This document shows, in pieces, positions 1 to 7,551 of a stretch of 22,034 nucleotides of DNA. The position numbers and the translations under genes were made by a program. The notes under the pieces are model-generated. The model was given only the letters and a program-made list of their open reading frames with translations. It had not been told where the DNA came from and searched no databases. Location: positions 1 through 22,034 of the forward strand of contig JBHOGO010000078.1 of the NCBI GenBank assembly GCA_043421945.1, in the 5' to 3' direction. This DNA is from Thaumasiovibrio sp043421945. Its GTDB lineage: Bacteria > Pseudomonadota > Gammaproteobacteria > Enterobacterales > Vibrionaceae. Every line of letters starts with the position of its first letter. Position 1 is the stretch's first letter.

Positions 1-77
<77 letters not shown>

Positions 78-84
78 CCTTCGA

Positions 85-114
85 AAGCCTCAGCAGAAAT
101 GCTGAGGCTTTTTT
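85..114 (+). terminator. Intrinsic terminator after tRNA-Trp
   Basis: An 11-bp perfect stem (85-95 with 100-110) encloses a GAAA tetraloop, and a T-run extends to 114. It lies 8 bases after the tRNA CCA end and would end the tRNA (or rRNA/tRNA) transcript. It separates that transcript from the thiamine operon. Confidence 0.93.
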
Positions 115-223
115 GCGTTTGTCACTTAAATAACCTTATCAAACAATAGCTTCTGTAGTCATCTCACATCGCAACCGTTTTGTTAAAAAATGTTCTTTTA
201 TTTCACATTCCTTATTGTGGTGC

Positions 224-253
224 TTGCCGCAAGGATAGTGAGTGAATTATACT
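224..253 (+). promoter_or_regulatory. Probable sigma-70 promoter of the thi operon
   Basis: A -35-like TTGCCG lies at 224-229 and a -10-like TATACT at 248-253, with an 18-base spacer. Transcription would start near 259-260, a few bases before the TPP aptamer, which fits a riboswitch-led message. The -10 box overlaps a perfect 7-bp inverted repeat, AGTGAGT (237-243) with ACTCACT (251-257). The promoter call rests on motif and position only. Confidence 0.55.
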
Positions 254-263
254 CACTTGCGTG

Positions 264-349
264 AACTTGTCGGAGTGCCGAATGGCTGAGACCACGAGAG
301 TGGGATCCGTTGAACCTGATCAGGCTAATACCTGCGAAGGGAACAAGAG
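264..349 (+). promoter_or_regulatory. TPP (THI-element) riboswitch aptamer
   Basis: The conserved THI-box landmarks are present in order: the P1 strand CTTGT at 266-270, the CTGAGA pyrimidine-sensor segment at 286-291, then CCTGATCAGG and AATACCTGCGAAGGGAAC, closing with ACAAG at 343-347. It lies directly upstream of thiC, the usual place for this aptamer in gammaproteobacteria. Binding thiamine diphosphate is expected to lower expression of the whole thiCEFSGH operon. Confidence 0.96.
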
Positions 350-445
350 CAATCGTGTAATTAGATCTGTCGATCTATCTATTATTTGCTCAAAATAGCA
401 CCTATCCGCCAAGCATTTTCCCATACAAGGACAAAGGAAATTGCT
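347..445 (+). promoter_or_regulatory. Expression platform between TPP aptamer and thiC
   Basis: GAGCAA at 347-352, which begins at the last base of P1, can pair with TTGCTC at 386-391. The overlapping AGCAAT (348-353) can instead pair with ATTGCT at 440-445, which adjoins the AAGGA ribosome binding site and start codon. A small hairpin, TAGATC/GATCTA (362-367 with 372-377), lies between. There is no stem followed by a T-run, so control at translation or by Rho is more likely than intrinsic termination. The pairings are read from sequence; the mechanism is inferred. Confidence 0.5.
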
Positions 446-2350
446 ATGTCGAGTCGTAAACAAGCCCGTTTAGATGCCAAAAATTATATTGAGTCATTAA
501 CGGCGCAGCCTTACCCCAATTCTCAAAAAATCTATGTCACAGGAAGCCGTGACGATATTCGTGTACCCATGCGTGAAATTAGCGTTAGCGGTACGCTGGT
601 TGGTCGCTCAAAGGATCAACCTCAGTTCGAGCCTAATGAAGCCGTGCGTGTTTATGACACATCAGGCTATTACACCGATCCTGAACAAAGCATCGATATC
701 TATTCTGGTTTAGCTAAAGTGCGCGAATCTTGGATTGCAGAACGTGAAGATACTGAGTTGCTTGACGAGCAAACCTCCGCTTACAGTAAAGAGAGGCTTG
801 CCGACGATACGCTTGATGAATTGCGATTTAACCTACGTGCACGCATTCGCAGAGCTCGCGCTGGTCAATGCGTGACGCAACTCCATTATGCCCGTAAAGG
901 CATTGTGACACCTGAAATGGAGTACATTGCCATTCGTGAGAATATGGGTCGAGCACAATATAAAGATGAAGTATTAACCCAGCAACATCCTGGCATCGGT
1001 TTCGGTGCGAATCTACCAAAAGAAATAACAGCCGAATTCGTGCGTAACGAAGTTGCTGAAGGCCGCGCTATTATCCCTGCTAATATTAATCACCCAGAAA
1101 GTGAGCCAATGATTATTGGGCGTAATTTCCTTGTAAAAGTGAACGCCAATATTGGTAACTCAGCAGTCAGCTCATCGATTGAAGAAGAAGTCGAAAAGTT
1201 AGTTTGGTCGACTCGATGGGGTGGGGATACCGTTATGGATCTCTCCACAGGGCGCAATATCCATGAAACTCGTGAATGGATTCTTCGTAATAGCCCAGTT
1301 CCGATTGGTACCGTTCCTATGTACCAAGCATTAGAAAAAGTGAATGGTATTGCAGAGAACCTCAATTGGGAGGTTTTCAGAGATACATTACTTGAACAGG
1401 CTGAGCAGGGTGTCGATTATTTCACTATTCATGCTGGCGTTTTATTACGTTACGTTCCAATGACGGCAAAGCGTGTTACCGGTATCGTCTCTCGAGGTGG
1501 CTCTATCATGGCAAAGTGGTGCTTAGCCCACCACGAAGAGAGCTTTCTGTATCTGCACTTCCGTGAGATTTGCGAAATTTGTGCCCGTTACGACATCTCC
1601 CTTTCGCTAGGCGATGGCCTGCGCCCTGGCTCGGTAGCTGATGCTAATGATGAAGCTCAGTTTAGCGAGCTACGTACTCTGGGAGAGCTAACTAAAATCG
1701 CATGGGAATATGATGTACAGGTGATGATAGAGGGCCCCGGTCATGTGCCGATGCACATGATTAAAGAAAATATGGAAGAGCAGCTTAAGCACTGCCATGA
1801 GGCACCATTCTATACACTTGGGCCTTTGACAACCGATATTGCACCTGGATACGACCATATCACTTCCGGAATCGGTGCTGCCATGATTGGCTGGTATGGT
1901 TGCGCAATGCTCTGCTATGTCACACCCAAAGAGCACTTAGGTCTACCCAATAAAGAAGATGTTAAAACAGGTTTAATTACTTACAAACTATGTGCGCATG
2001 CTGCTGATCTTGCAAAAGGTCATCCGGGTGCGCAGGTACGAGATAATGCATTGTCTAAAGCGCGCTTTGAGTTTCGATGGGAGGACCAATTTAACCTTGG
2101 CCTAGATCCTGAAACCGCACGTGCTTACCATGATGAAACCTTGCCACAAGAGTCTGGCAAAGTGGCTCACTTTTGTTCAATGTGCGGACCTAAATTCTGC
2201 TCAATGAAAATATCTCAGGAAGTGAGAGACTTTGCGAATAGTGGTCAAGTCATTGAAGTGATGGAAGATCCCCTGCAAGGCATGCAAAGTAAAGCAGAAG
2301 AGTTCCGTGATAAAGGCAGTGAGCTTTATCACCAAGTGGAGAAAATATGA
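446..2350 (+). CDS. thiC: Phosphomethylpyrimidine synthase ThiC
   Basis: This radical-SAM enzyme converts aminoimidazole ribotide to HMP phosphate, the pyrimidine precursor of thiamine, in the cytosol. The 634-residue product is close to the E. coli length (631). It carries the family's C-terminal cluster motif C-x2-C-x4-C at about residues 577-585 (CSMCGPKFC), which holds the [4Fe-4S] cluster, and the GPGHVPMH segment of the active site. I chose the ATG at 446 because AAGGA lies a few bases upstream and the protein then begins in the usual family way (MSSRKQAR). The frame stays open upstream to a TTG at 386, but that region is riboswitch leader. It is the first gene of the thi operon and overlaps thiE by ATGA, which suggests translational coupling. 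Regulation is by the TPP riboswitch just upstream. Confidence 0.98.
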   Translation: MSSRKQARLDAKNYIESLTAQPYPNSQKIYVTGSRDDIRVPMREISVSGTLVGRSKDQPQFEPNEAVRVYDTSGYYTDPEQSIDIYSGLAKVRESWIAEREDTELLDEQTSAYSKERLADDTLDELRFNLRARIRRARAGQCVTQLHYARKGIVTPEMEYIAIRENMGRAQYKDEVLTQQHPGIGFGANLPKEITAEFVRNEVAEGRAIIPANINHPESEPMIIGRNFLVKVNANIGNSAVSSSIEEEVEKLVWSTRWGGDTVMDLSTGRNIHETREWILRNSPVPIGTVPMYQALEKVNGIAENLNWEVFRDTLLEQAEQGVDYFTIHAGVLLRYVPMTAKRVTGIVSRGGSIMAKWCLAHHEESFLYLHFREICEICARYDISLSLGDGLRPGSVADANDEAQFSELRTLGELTKIAWEYDVQVMIEGPGHVPMHMIKENMEEQLKHCHEAPFYTLGPLTTDIAPGYDHITSGIGAAMIGWYGCAMLCYVTPKEHLGLPNKEDVKTGLITYKLCAHAADLAKGHPGAQVRDNALSKARFEFRWEDQFNLGLDPETARAYHDETLPQESGKVAHFCSMCGPKFCSMKISQEVRDFANSGQVIEVMEDPLQGMQSKAEEFRDKGSELYHQVEKI

Positions 2351-2973
2351 TTTCCTTTCCAACGATTGAAGGTGGCTTGGGGCCACTTTATCCTGTTGTT
2401 GACCATGTAAATTGGATCGCTAAGCTTTTACCGCTAGGCGTTAAAACTGTCCAGTTACGTATTAAAGATCCATATCAAGAGGATCTTGAAGCACAAATTA
2501 TTGAGGCAATTAAACTTGGGCGTGAGTATGACGCACAGGTATACATCAATGATTACTGGCAGCTTGCAATTAAACATAAAGCCTATGGTGTTCACCTCGG
2601 TCAAGAAGACCTAGACACTGCTGACTTGAAGGCTTTAAGCGAGGCGAATATTCGCTTAGGTGTTTCGACCCGCACTGCTGATGAGTTGCAACGTGGTTTG
2701 GGAATCATTCCTAGCTATGTTGCTATTGGACATATTTTCCCGACGCCAACAAAGCAGATGCCGACGCAACCGCAAGGTGTGAAGCAGTTAGCAGAACACC
2801 TAGACACTGTTGCAGGTCAGTACCCAACCGTTGCGATTGGTGGAATTGATTTGACTAATGTTGAATCTGTATGGAAAACGGGAGTGAGCAGTGTAGCTGT
2901 TGTTAGAGCGGTCACCCACTCTCAAAACTTGGAAGAAACGTTAGCAGCTTTTAATACCATATTGGTACGCTAG
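2347..2973 (+). CDS. thiE: Thiamine-phosphate synthase ThiE
   Basis: This enzyme joins HMP diphosphate with the thiazole carboxylate/phosphate to give thiamine phosphate, the step where the two branches of the pathway meet. The protein has 208 residues (E. coli 211) and a TIM-barrel pattern. Recognisable segments are QLRIK (36-40), IND (67-69), HLGQEDL (83-89), GHIFPTPTK (about 128-136) and AIGGID near 163, which are the pyrophosphate- and substrate-binding loops of the family. The start ATG overlaps the thiC stop (ATGA at 2347-2350). No HMP-phosphate kinase (thiD) domain is fused and no thiD gene lies in the operon, so that kinase must be encoded elsewhere. A 77-base gap containing a strong hairpin separates it from thiF. 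Confidence 0.96.
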   Translation: MISFPTIEGGLGPLYPVVDHVNWIAKLLPLGVKTVQLRIKDPYQEDLEAQIIEAIKLGREYDAQVYINDYWQLAIKHKAYGVHLGQEDLDTADLKALSEANIRLGVSTRTADELQRGLGIIPSYVAIGHIFPTPTKQMPTQPQGVKQLAEHLDTVAGQYPTVAIGGIDLTNVESVWKTGVSSVAVVRAVTHSQNLEETLAAFNTILVR

Positions 2974-2984
2974 CTTGGATTACT

Positions 2985-3010
2985 GCTGCCTTCATTGTCT
3001 TGAGGGCAGC
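2985..3010 (+). other. Intra-operon hairpin between thiE and thiF
   Basis: Ten pairs (one G-U) join 2985-2994 with 3001-3010 around the loop TTGTCT. No T-run follows, so this does not look like an intrinsic terminator. In the message it could protect an RNA end or mark a processing site between thiCE and thiFSGH. That role is inferred from position only. Confidence 0.55.
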
Positions 3011-3050
3011 CTGTACCCAAACATAATTAAAATAATATGAGGGAATAGCC

Positions 3051-3809
3051 ATGCTGAGTGATGATGAATTTTTACGTTATAACCGTCAGATTCGCTTACC
3101 AGAAGTTGGTGATGAGGGGCAATTAGCGCTGCGAGATAGCCGAGTGCTGATTGTTGGTGCTGGAGGATTAGGGTCACCAGCGGCTCTTTATCTTGCAGGA
3201 GCTGGTGTTGGAAGTATTGTGATTGCTGATGGAGACACTGTTGACTCTTCAAATTTGCAGCGACAAGTCATCTATCGTAATGAGCATCAAGGTCAGAGTA
3301 AGGCGAAAGCGGCTGCTGAGCAGTTATTGGCGTTAAACCCGTTAATCAACGTAAGAACTGTTCAAGTTTCCTTGGCTGATCACCGACTCAATATTGAAGT
3401 CAGTATGGCTGATATTGTGCTTGATTGTAGTGACAATTTTGCTACTCGCCATGCTGTTAACCAAGCCTGTTTCACACATCAAAAGGTACTGATCTCAGGT
3501 GCTGCGATTCGTTGGCAAGGACAGTTAGTATCGTTTGATTTTCGAGATCAACAAGGACCATGCTACCACTGTCTTTTCCCTGCTGGGGAACAAGATGAAC
3601 CACAAAACTGCAGTACATCAGGCATCGCTGGCCCTCTTGTCGGCACGATCGGCACCCTGCAAGCTTTAGAAGCAATGAAAGCGATTACGGGAGCTGGCAG
3701 TGTTGCGTATGGAGCATTGAAACAGTTAGATGGGTTAACGTTAGAGTGGCAGAGTTTTCGCTTGCCCGTAAACCCCCATTGTCAGATTTGCAATAAGGAA
3801 GTTTCATGA
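3051..3809 (+). CDS. thiF: Sulfur-carrier adenylyltransferase ThiF
   Basis: This E1-like enzyme adenylates the C-terminal glycine of ThiS and helps load sulfur on it for thiazole synthesis. The 252-residue protein has the nucleotide-binding loop GAGGLGS (36-42), an acidic residue at the end of the next strand (D60), and the two CxxC zinc pairs of the ThiF/MoeB family (CYHC at 171-174, CQIC at 244-247). A cysteine in NCSTSG (residue 187) sits where E. coli ThiF carries its reactive Cys184. The ATG at 3051 is preceded by AGGGA at a suitable distance. The stop overlaps the thiS start by ATGA. I separate it from MoeB by the thi context. Confidence 0.95.
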   Translation: MLSDDEFLRYNRQIRLPEVGDEGQLALRDSRVLIVGAGGLGSPAALYLAGAGVGSIVIADGDTVDSSNLQRQVIYRNEHQGQSKAKAAAEQLLALNPLINVRTVQVSLADHRLNIEVSMADIVLDCSDNFATRHAVNQACFTHQKVLISGAAIRWQGQLVSFDFRDQQGPCYHCLFPAGEQDEPQNCSTSGIAGPLVGTIGTLQALEAMKAITGAGSVAYGALKQLDGLTLEWQSFRLPVNPHCQICNKEVS

Positions 3810-4015
3810 CCCAGTGTGTCGTTCGGGTAAATGATAAGCCGCTAACGATAGCGGAAAATACCACCATCGATATGTTACTCATTTCTTTAGATATGCCATC
3901 AGGTGCTTCGGCAATCGCCGTCAATCAAGAGATCGTTGCGCGAGAGCTATGGAGTGAAACCCAGCTCAATGACGGTGACAGTATCGCACTATTTCAAGCT
4001 ATAGCAGGAGGTTAA
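3806..4015 (+). CDS. thiS: Sulfur carrier protein ThiS
   Basis: This is a small ubiquitin-like protein of 69 residues that ends in the required Gly-Gly (AIAGG). Its C-terminal glycine is adenylated by ThiF and converted to a thiocarboxylate, which donates sulfur to the thiazole made by ThiG. The gene starts inside the thiF stop (ATGA at 3806-3809). It is followed after two bases by thiG, whose ribosome binding site (GGAGG) lies over the codons for the Gly-Gly tail. This tight packing fits the stoichiometric partnership of ThiF, ThiS and ThiG. Confidence 0.95.
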   Translation: MTQCVVRVNDKPLTIAENTTIDMLLISLDMPSGASAIAVNQEIVARELWSETQLNDGDSIALFQAIAGG

Positions 4016-4017
4016 TA

Positions 4018-4779
4018 ATGCTAACGATTGCCGATAAAACGTTCCAATCTCGTCTTTTTACAGGGACGGGGAAGTATGCAAATCGAGATGCTATGGCTAA
4101 TTCGATTGTCGAATCAGGCTCAGAGCTCGTTACAATGGCTCTTAAGCGCGTTGACCTTGATAACCGAGATGATGACATTCTATCTCCATTACGCCAGGCG
4201 GGTGTGAACTTATTGCCAAACACATCGGGCGCAAAGAATGCGAAAGAAGCCATCTTTGCAGCTCAGCTCGCGCGTGAAGCATTAGGCACTAATTGGCTAA
4301 AATTAGAAATACACCCAGACCCAAAGTATTTAATGCCTGATCCTATTGAAACTCTCGCTGCGGCAGAGCAGTTGGTTAAGTTAGGGTTTGTTGTGATGCC
4401 ATATTGTCATGCTGACCCTGTGCTCTGTAAGCGTTTAGAAGAAGTGGGTTGTGCGGCAGTAATGCCACTGGGGGCGCCAATAGGCAGTAACAAAGGTCTA
4501 GCATCACGTGACTTTTTAGAGATTATTATCGATCAATCACGCGTACCAGTGGTCGTTGATGCTGGTATCGGTGCACCATCTCATGCAGCAGAAGCGATGG
4601 AAATGGGCGCTGATGCTGTATTAGTGAATACCGCGATTGCAGCAGCAGCGGATCCTATCGCAATGGGACGAGCTTTCAAGTTAGCCGTTGAAAGTGGCCG
4701 AATGGCTTATGAAGCAGGTTTGGCAGGCACCGTTAATCATGCTATCGCTTCAAGCCCGCTAACCGCGTTTTTAGATTAA
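4018..4779 (+). CDS. thiG: Thiazole synthase ThiG
   Basis: ThiG condenses 1-deoxy-D-xylulose 5-phosphate, dehydroglycine and the ThiS thiocarboxylate to form the thiazole phosphate. The protein has 253 residues with a TIM-barrel pattern. The lysine that forms the imine with the sugar phosphate is K95 in LKLEIHP, the same number as I recall for the family. The phosphate-binding loops appear as DAGIGAPSHA and GADAVLVNTAIA in the C-terminal half. The ATG follows GGAGG with ideal spacing. It lies between thiS and thiH. In proteobacteria dehydroglycine comes from tyrosine through ThiH, and no thiO (glycine oxidase) is present here. Confidence 0.97.
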   Translation: MLTIADKTFQSRLFTGTGKYANRDAMANSIVESGSELVTMALKRVDLDNRDDDILSPLRQAGVNLLPNTSGAKNAKEAIFAAQLAREALGTNWLKLEIHPDPKYLMPDPIETLAAAEQLVKLGFVVMPYCHADPVLCKRLEEVGCAAVMPLGAPIGSNKGLASRDFLEIIIDQSRVPVVVDAGIGAPSHAAEAMEMGADAVLVNTAIAAAADPIAMGRAFKLAVESGRMAYEAGLAGTVNHAIASSPLTAFLD

Positions 4780-4788
4780 GGCGAATTG

Positions 4789-5901
4789 ATGACTTTTTCT
4801 GAGCAATTTGCAGGGATGAATTGGGATGACATTCGTCTCTCTATCTATAGCAAAACAGCGCAAGACGTTGAGCGTGCCTTACGCAAGCCTAAACGTGACT
4901 TAGAAGACTTTAAAGCGCTGATATCGCCGGCAGCAGAGCCCTACCTTGAGCAGATGGCACAGCTATCAGCAGCTTTAACACGCAAGCGGTTTGGTAATAC
5001 GATTGGCTTTTATGTTCCTTTATACCTTTCAAATCTGTGTGCTAATGCGTGTACCTATTGCGGCTTTTCTATGGAGAACAAGCTTAAGCGTCGCACGCTT
5101 AATTTGGAAGATATAGAGAAAGAGTGCAAAGCCATCAAGAAGCTAAACTTTGATAGCTTGTTATTGGTTACTGGCGAGCATGAGCGAAAAGTGGGGCTTG
5201 ATTACTTCAGACAAGCCCTGCCGACGATTAAAAAGCACTTTAGTTACCTTGCAATGGAAGTGCAGCCCCTTGATCAACAAGACTATGCTGAGCTGAAAAG
5301 TTTAGGCTTAGATGCTGTGATGGTTTATCAAGAGACCTACAATCGCCGTACCTATGCAGAGCATCATCTGCGTGGGAAAAAGATGGACTTTGATTACCGT
5401 CTAGAAACGGCCGATCGTCTCGCGAGGGCGGGTATTGATAAGATTGGTATTGGTGCGTTGATTGGACTGGATGAGTGGCGTGTTGACTGCTTCTTTGTTG
5501 CAGCCCATCTTGACTACCTTGAGCGAACCTATTGGCAAACGCGATATTCCCTCTCATTTCCACGTCTACGCCCATGTGAAGGCGGTGTGGAAGTAAAATC
5601 AGAAATGAATGATCGTCAGTTGGTGCAGCTATTGTGTGCTTATCGACTCCTGAACCCTGAGGTCGAGCTTTCGTTATCCACCCGTGAGTCTGCTGAGTTT
5701 AGAGATAATGTGTTGCCGTTAGGTGTGACAACGATGTCTGCCGGTTCAAAAACGCAGCCAGGTGGTTATGCTGATGACTTACCAGAACTAGAGCAATTTG
5801 CGATAAGCGATGACCGAAGTGTAGAAGATGTTGCATACGCTGTTCAGCAGCGAGGTTTTCAAGTCGTCTGGAAAGACTGGCATCATGCATACTCTGGTTA
5901 G
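4789..5901 (+). CDS. thiH: 2-iminoacetate synthase (tyrosine lyase) ThiH
   Basis: This radical-SAM enzyme cleaves tyrosine to p-cresol and dehydroglycine, the glycine-derived precursor of the thiazole ring. The radical-SAM cysteines are C84, C88 and C91 (CANACTYC). The length is 370 residues (E. coli 377). Of TTG 4786 and ATG 4789, I take the ATG, which lies 5 bases after AAGGCG; the choice changes one residue. It is the last gene of the operon. Using ThiH rather than the oxygen-dependent ThiO suggests the pathway can run without oxygen, as in E. coli. A 9-bp inverted repeat spans the stop codon. Confidence 0.97.
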   Translation: MTFSEQFAGMNWDDIRLSIYSKTAQDVERALRKPKRDLEDFKALISPAAEPYLEQMAQLSAALTRKRFGNTIGFYVPLYLSNLCANACTYCGFSMENKLKRRTLNLEDIEKECKAIKKLNFDSLLLVTGEHERKVGLDYFRQALPTIKKHFSYLAMEVQPLDQQDYAELKSLGLDAVMVYQETYNRRTYAEHHLRGKKMDFDYRLETADRLARAGIDKIGIGALIGLDEWRVDCFFVAAHLDYLERTYWQTRYSLSFPRLRPCEGGVEVKSEMNDRQLVQLLCAYRLLNPEVELSLSTRESAEFRDNVLPLGVTTMSAGSKTQPGGYADDLPELEQFAISDDRSVEDVAYAVQQRGFQVVWKDWHHAYSG

Positions 5902-5921
5902 ATAGGTTTAAGTAACCAGAG
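5892..5921 (+). repeat. Inverted repeat spanning the thiH stop codon
   Basis: CTCTGGTTA (5892-5900) is a perfect reverse complement of TAACCAGAG (5913-5921), with a 12-base loop. The left arm contains the first bases of the thiH TAG stop. No T-run follows. It sits 12 bases before the true terminator, so it may shield the 3' end of the message from exonucleases. Confidence 0.5.
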
Positions 5922-5932
5922 ACTAATTAATT

Positions 5933-5971
5933 AAAGCGCGCTTTCGACTTAAGAAGCGCGCTTTATTGTTT
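5933..5971. terminator. Terminator between thiH and the convergent exporter gene
   Basis: An 11-bp GC-rich stem (5933-5943 with 5954-5964) encloses a 10-base loop. On the plus strand it is followed by TTTATTGTTT. On the minus strand the stem is followed by TTAATTAATT. It lies between two convergent units, the thi operon on the plus strand and the exporter gene on the minus strand, and probably serves both, more clearly the plus strand. Confidence 0.85.
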
Positions 5972-5979
5972 CTGCTGAC

Positions 5980-6618
5980 TTAAAGACTAATGACTTGCCA
6001 AATGAGTCCACCGCCAACGATGGTGAATAGCATGCCACAGATACCATCGATAAATGGAACGACACGAGAAAGTAGTCGCTGCATTTTTTGTCCCGTTAAA
6101 ACCCACGCCAAAAAAGCAAACCAAGCAAAAGAGATGGCCCAAAGAACAAAAATAGCGCTAACTTTACCACCACTTGATAGCTCAGCAGGGATCAGTGTTG
6201 AGACCAAGCTCACGAAGAATACGAGCGCTTTCGGGTTTAGAATATTAGTGGTAAATCCTTTAGCAAAAGCTTGCTTACTGTTTTGAATCAGCTGGTCTTT
6301 ACTGGCTTCTGGGAGATTGTGACGTGGTTGACGTAAGCTACGAAGTGCACCAACTCCTAACCATAATAAATAAGTGCCCCCAGCGGCTTGCAGTAGGTTA
6401 AATATAAAGGGGTGTTCTGCAACGAGCAGGCTAATCCCCGTCAAGCTAAGGGTCGAATGCAATAGGATGCCAACGGAAAGCCCTAACGCAATCATGATGC
6501 CGGTATTTCGTCCATGGCGACTCGCATTTTGAACGACAAGCGCAAAATCAGGACCGGGGCTCATCAAGGCAACAAAGTGAACAGTAAATAATGTGAGCAG
6601 CGAGGTGAGCTCTGTCAT
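5980..6618 (-). CDS. LysE/RhtB-family amino-acid exporter
   Basis: This is a 212-residue integral membrane protein of the LysE/RhtB superfamily, whose members export amino acids or homoserine lactones. The diagnostic MSPGPDF (about 19-25) lies at the end of the first membrane segment. Five or six hydrophobic segments follow, with a polar loop around residues 95-115 and the NPKA motif after it. The length is typical (about 205-215). AGGA lies 7 bases before the ATG on the minus strand. The AraC-type regulator lies 122 bases upstream on the same strand, so an amino acid or analogue may act as both inducer and substrate (inference). The substrate cannot be read from sequence. Confidence 0.9.
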   Translation of the reverse strand: MTELTSLLTLFTVHFVALMSPGPDFALVVQNASRHGRNTGIMIALGLSVGILLHSTLSLTGISLLVAEHPFIFNLLQAAGGTYLLWLGVGALRSLRQPRHNLPEASKDQLIQNSKQAFAKGFTTNILNPKALVFFVSLVSTLIPAELSSGGKVSAIFVLWAISFAWFAFLAWVLTGQKMQRLLSRVVPFIDGICGMLFTIVGGGLIWQVISL

Positions 6619-6740
6619 CGTGCATTCCTACGTGGGAGTCATTGAGGTTGGGGGGAGAGTGTGCCGTACAGAAGGCGATCTGACTTGTAAAATAATGACG
6701 AGAACTAACATTGAGCGCATTATATCTGTTGGCAAGACGC

Positions 6741-7532
6741 CTAGCGCTGAAGCTGACTTGGCGTAATGCCAAATGTTTGTTTGAATGCTTTCACGAAATG
6801 AGCTTGGTCGTAAAACCCAACGGAATGAGCAACATCAGTACTGCGGTTACCACGGCGTAATAACTGCATTGCTCGCTCTAACCGCAGCCGAGCGAGATAA
6901 GCATACGGCGTCATCTGTGTCGTTTTTTTAAACTGGCGTAAGAGCTGGGTATGGCTGAGCTGACACAATTCAGACAACTGCTCTAAGGTTATTTTTTCAC
7001 TGATATGCGCTTCCATGTACTCCCGAATTTGGTGGAGACTCTTAGTCCCAAGCAAATAGCTTTCTGGAGAGTGCTGGACGGCATAGCGATCAAACAGCGT
7101 TGAAAAGGCATCCCAGCTTAAGCAATCTTTCCCGAGAGAAGAGAAAACTGGATCATGGAGTGAGTGATGCAGTTGCCCCAGCCTTTGGTAAAGCTGGTTA
7201 TCATCAATGTTGTGTGAAACAAATGACAACTGCTCTGTTTCGATACCGACTTGCTGATGGAGCCATTCTGGTTCGATATCAAAAATCTTCACTTGATAGC
7301 CTTGGTGATTTGCAGGCTGCCCATCGTGAATTTCATCGGGCGGTAATAACACGACTTGTCCTGGTCCTGCATAATGACGAGACCCTCGATAAAAGTAGTG
7401 TTGCTGGCCACTGGTGATCAACCCAATATGGTAATCGAGGTGATAGTGACGTTTGAAAGCAAAATTCGAAAACTGTGCATCGATGAGACTGATGGCGCTA
7501 ACATCGGTGATTTGATGGGTAACCTTATCCAT
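6741..7532 (-). CDS. AraC-family transcriptional regulator
   Basis: This DNA-binding regulator has 263 residues. The N-terminal half looks like an AraC-binding cupin (segments RHYHLDYHIGLITSG and GPGQVVLLPPDEIHDGQP). The C-terminal 95 or so residues contain the two helix-turn-helix units, with the conserved LSQLCQLS-like first helix and the family signature in VGFYDQAHFVKAFKQTFGITPSQ. I chose ATG 7532 because GAGGA lies 6 bases upstream; the slightly earlier TTG at 7538 would abut that site. It sits 19 bases after rarD and upstream of the LysE-type gene, all on the minus strand. AraC/LysE pairs are a common arrangement, so the exporter is its most likely target. The ligand is unknown. Confidence 0.92.
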   Translation of the reverse strand: MDKVTHQITDVSAISLIDAQFSNFAFKRHYHLDYHIGLITSGQQHYFYRGSRHYAGPGQVVLLPPDEIHDGQPANHQGYQVKIFDIEPEWLHQQVGIETEQLSFVSHNIDDNQLYQRLGQLHHSLHDPVFSSLGKDCLSWDAFSTLFDRYAVQHSPESYLLGTKSLHQIREYMEAHISEKITLEQLSELCQLSHTQLLRQFKKTTQMTPYAYLARLRLERAMQLLRRGNRSTDVAHSVGFYDQAHFVKAFKQTFGITPSQLQR

Positions 7533-7551
7533 ACACAATCCTCACGCGAAC

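Noticed and set aside
5240..5575. 111-codon minus-strand open frame inside thiH
   Set aside because: It is a shadow of thiH, low in complexity (His/Gln/Ser-rich), with no domain and no promoter context.
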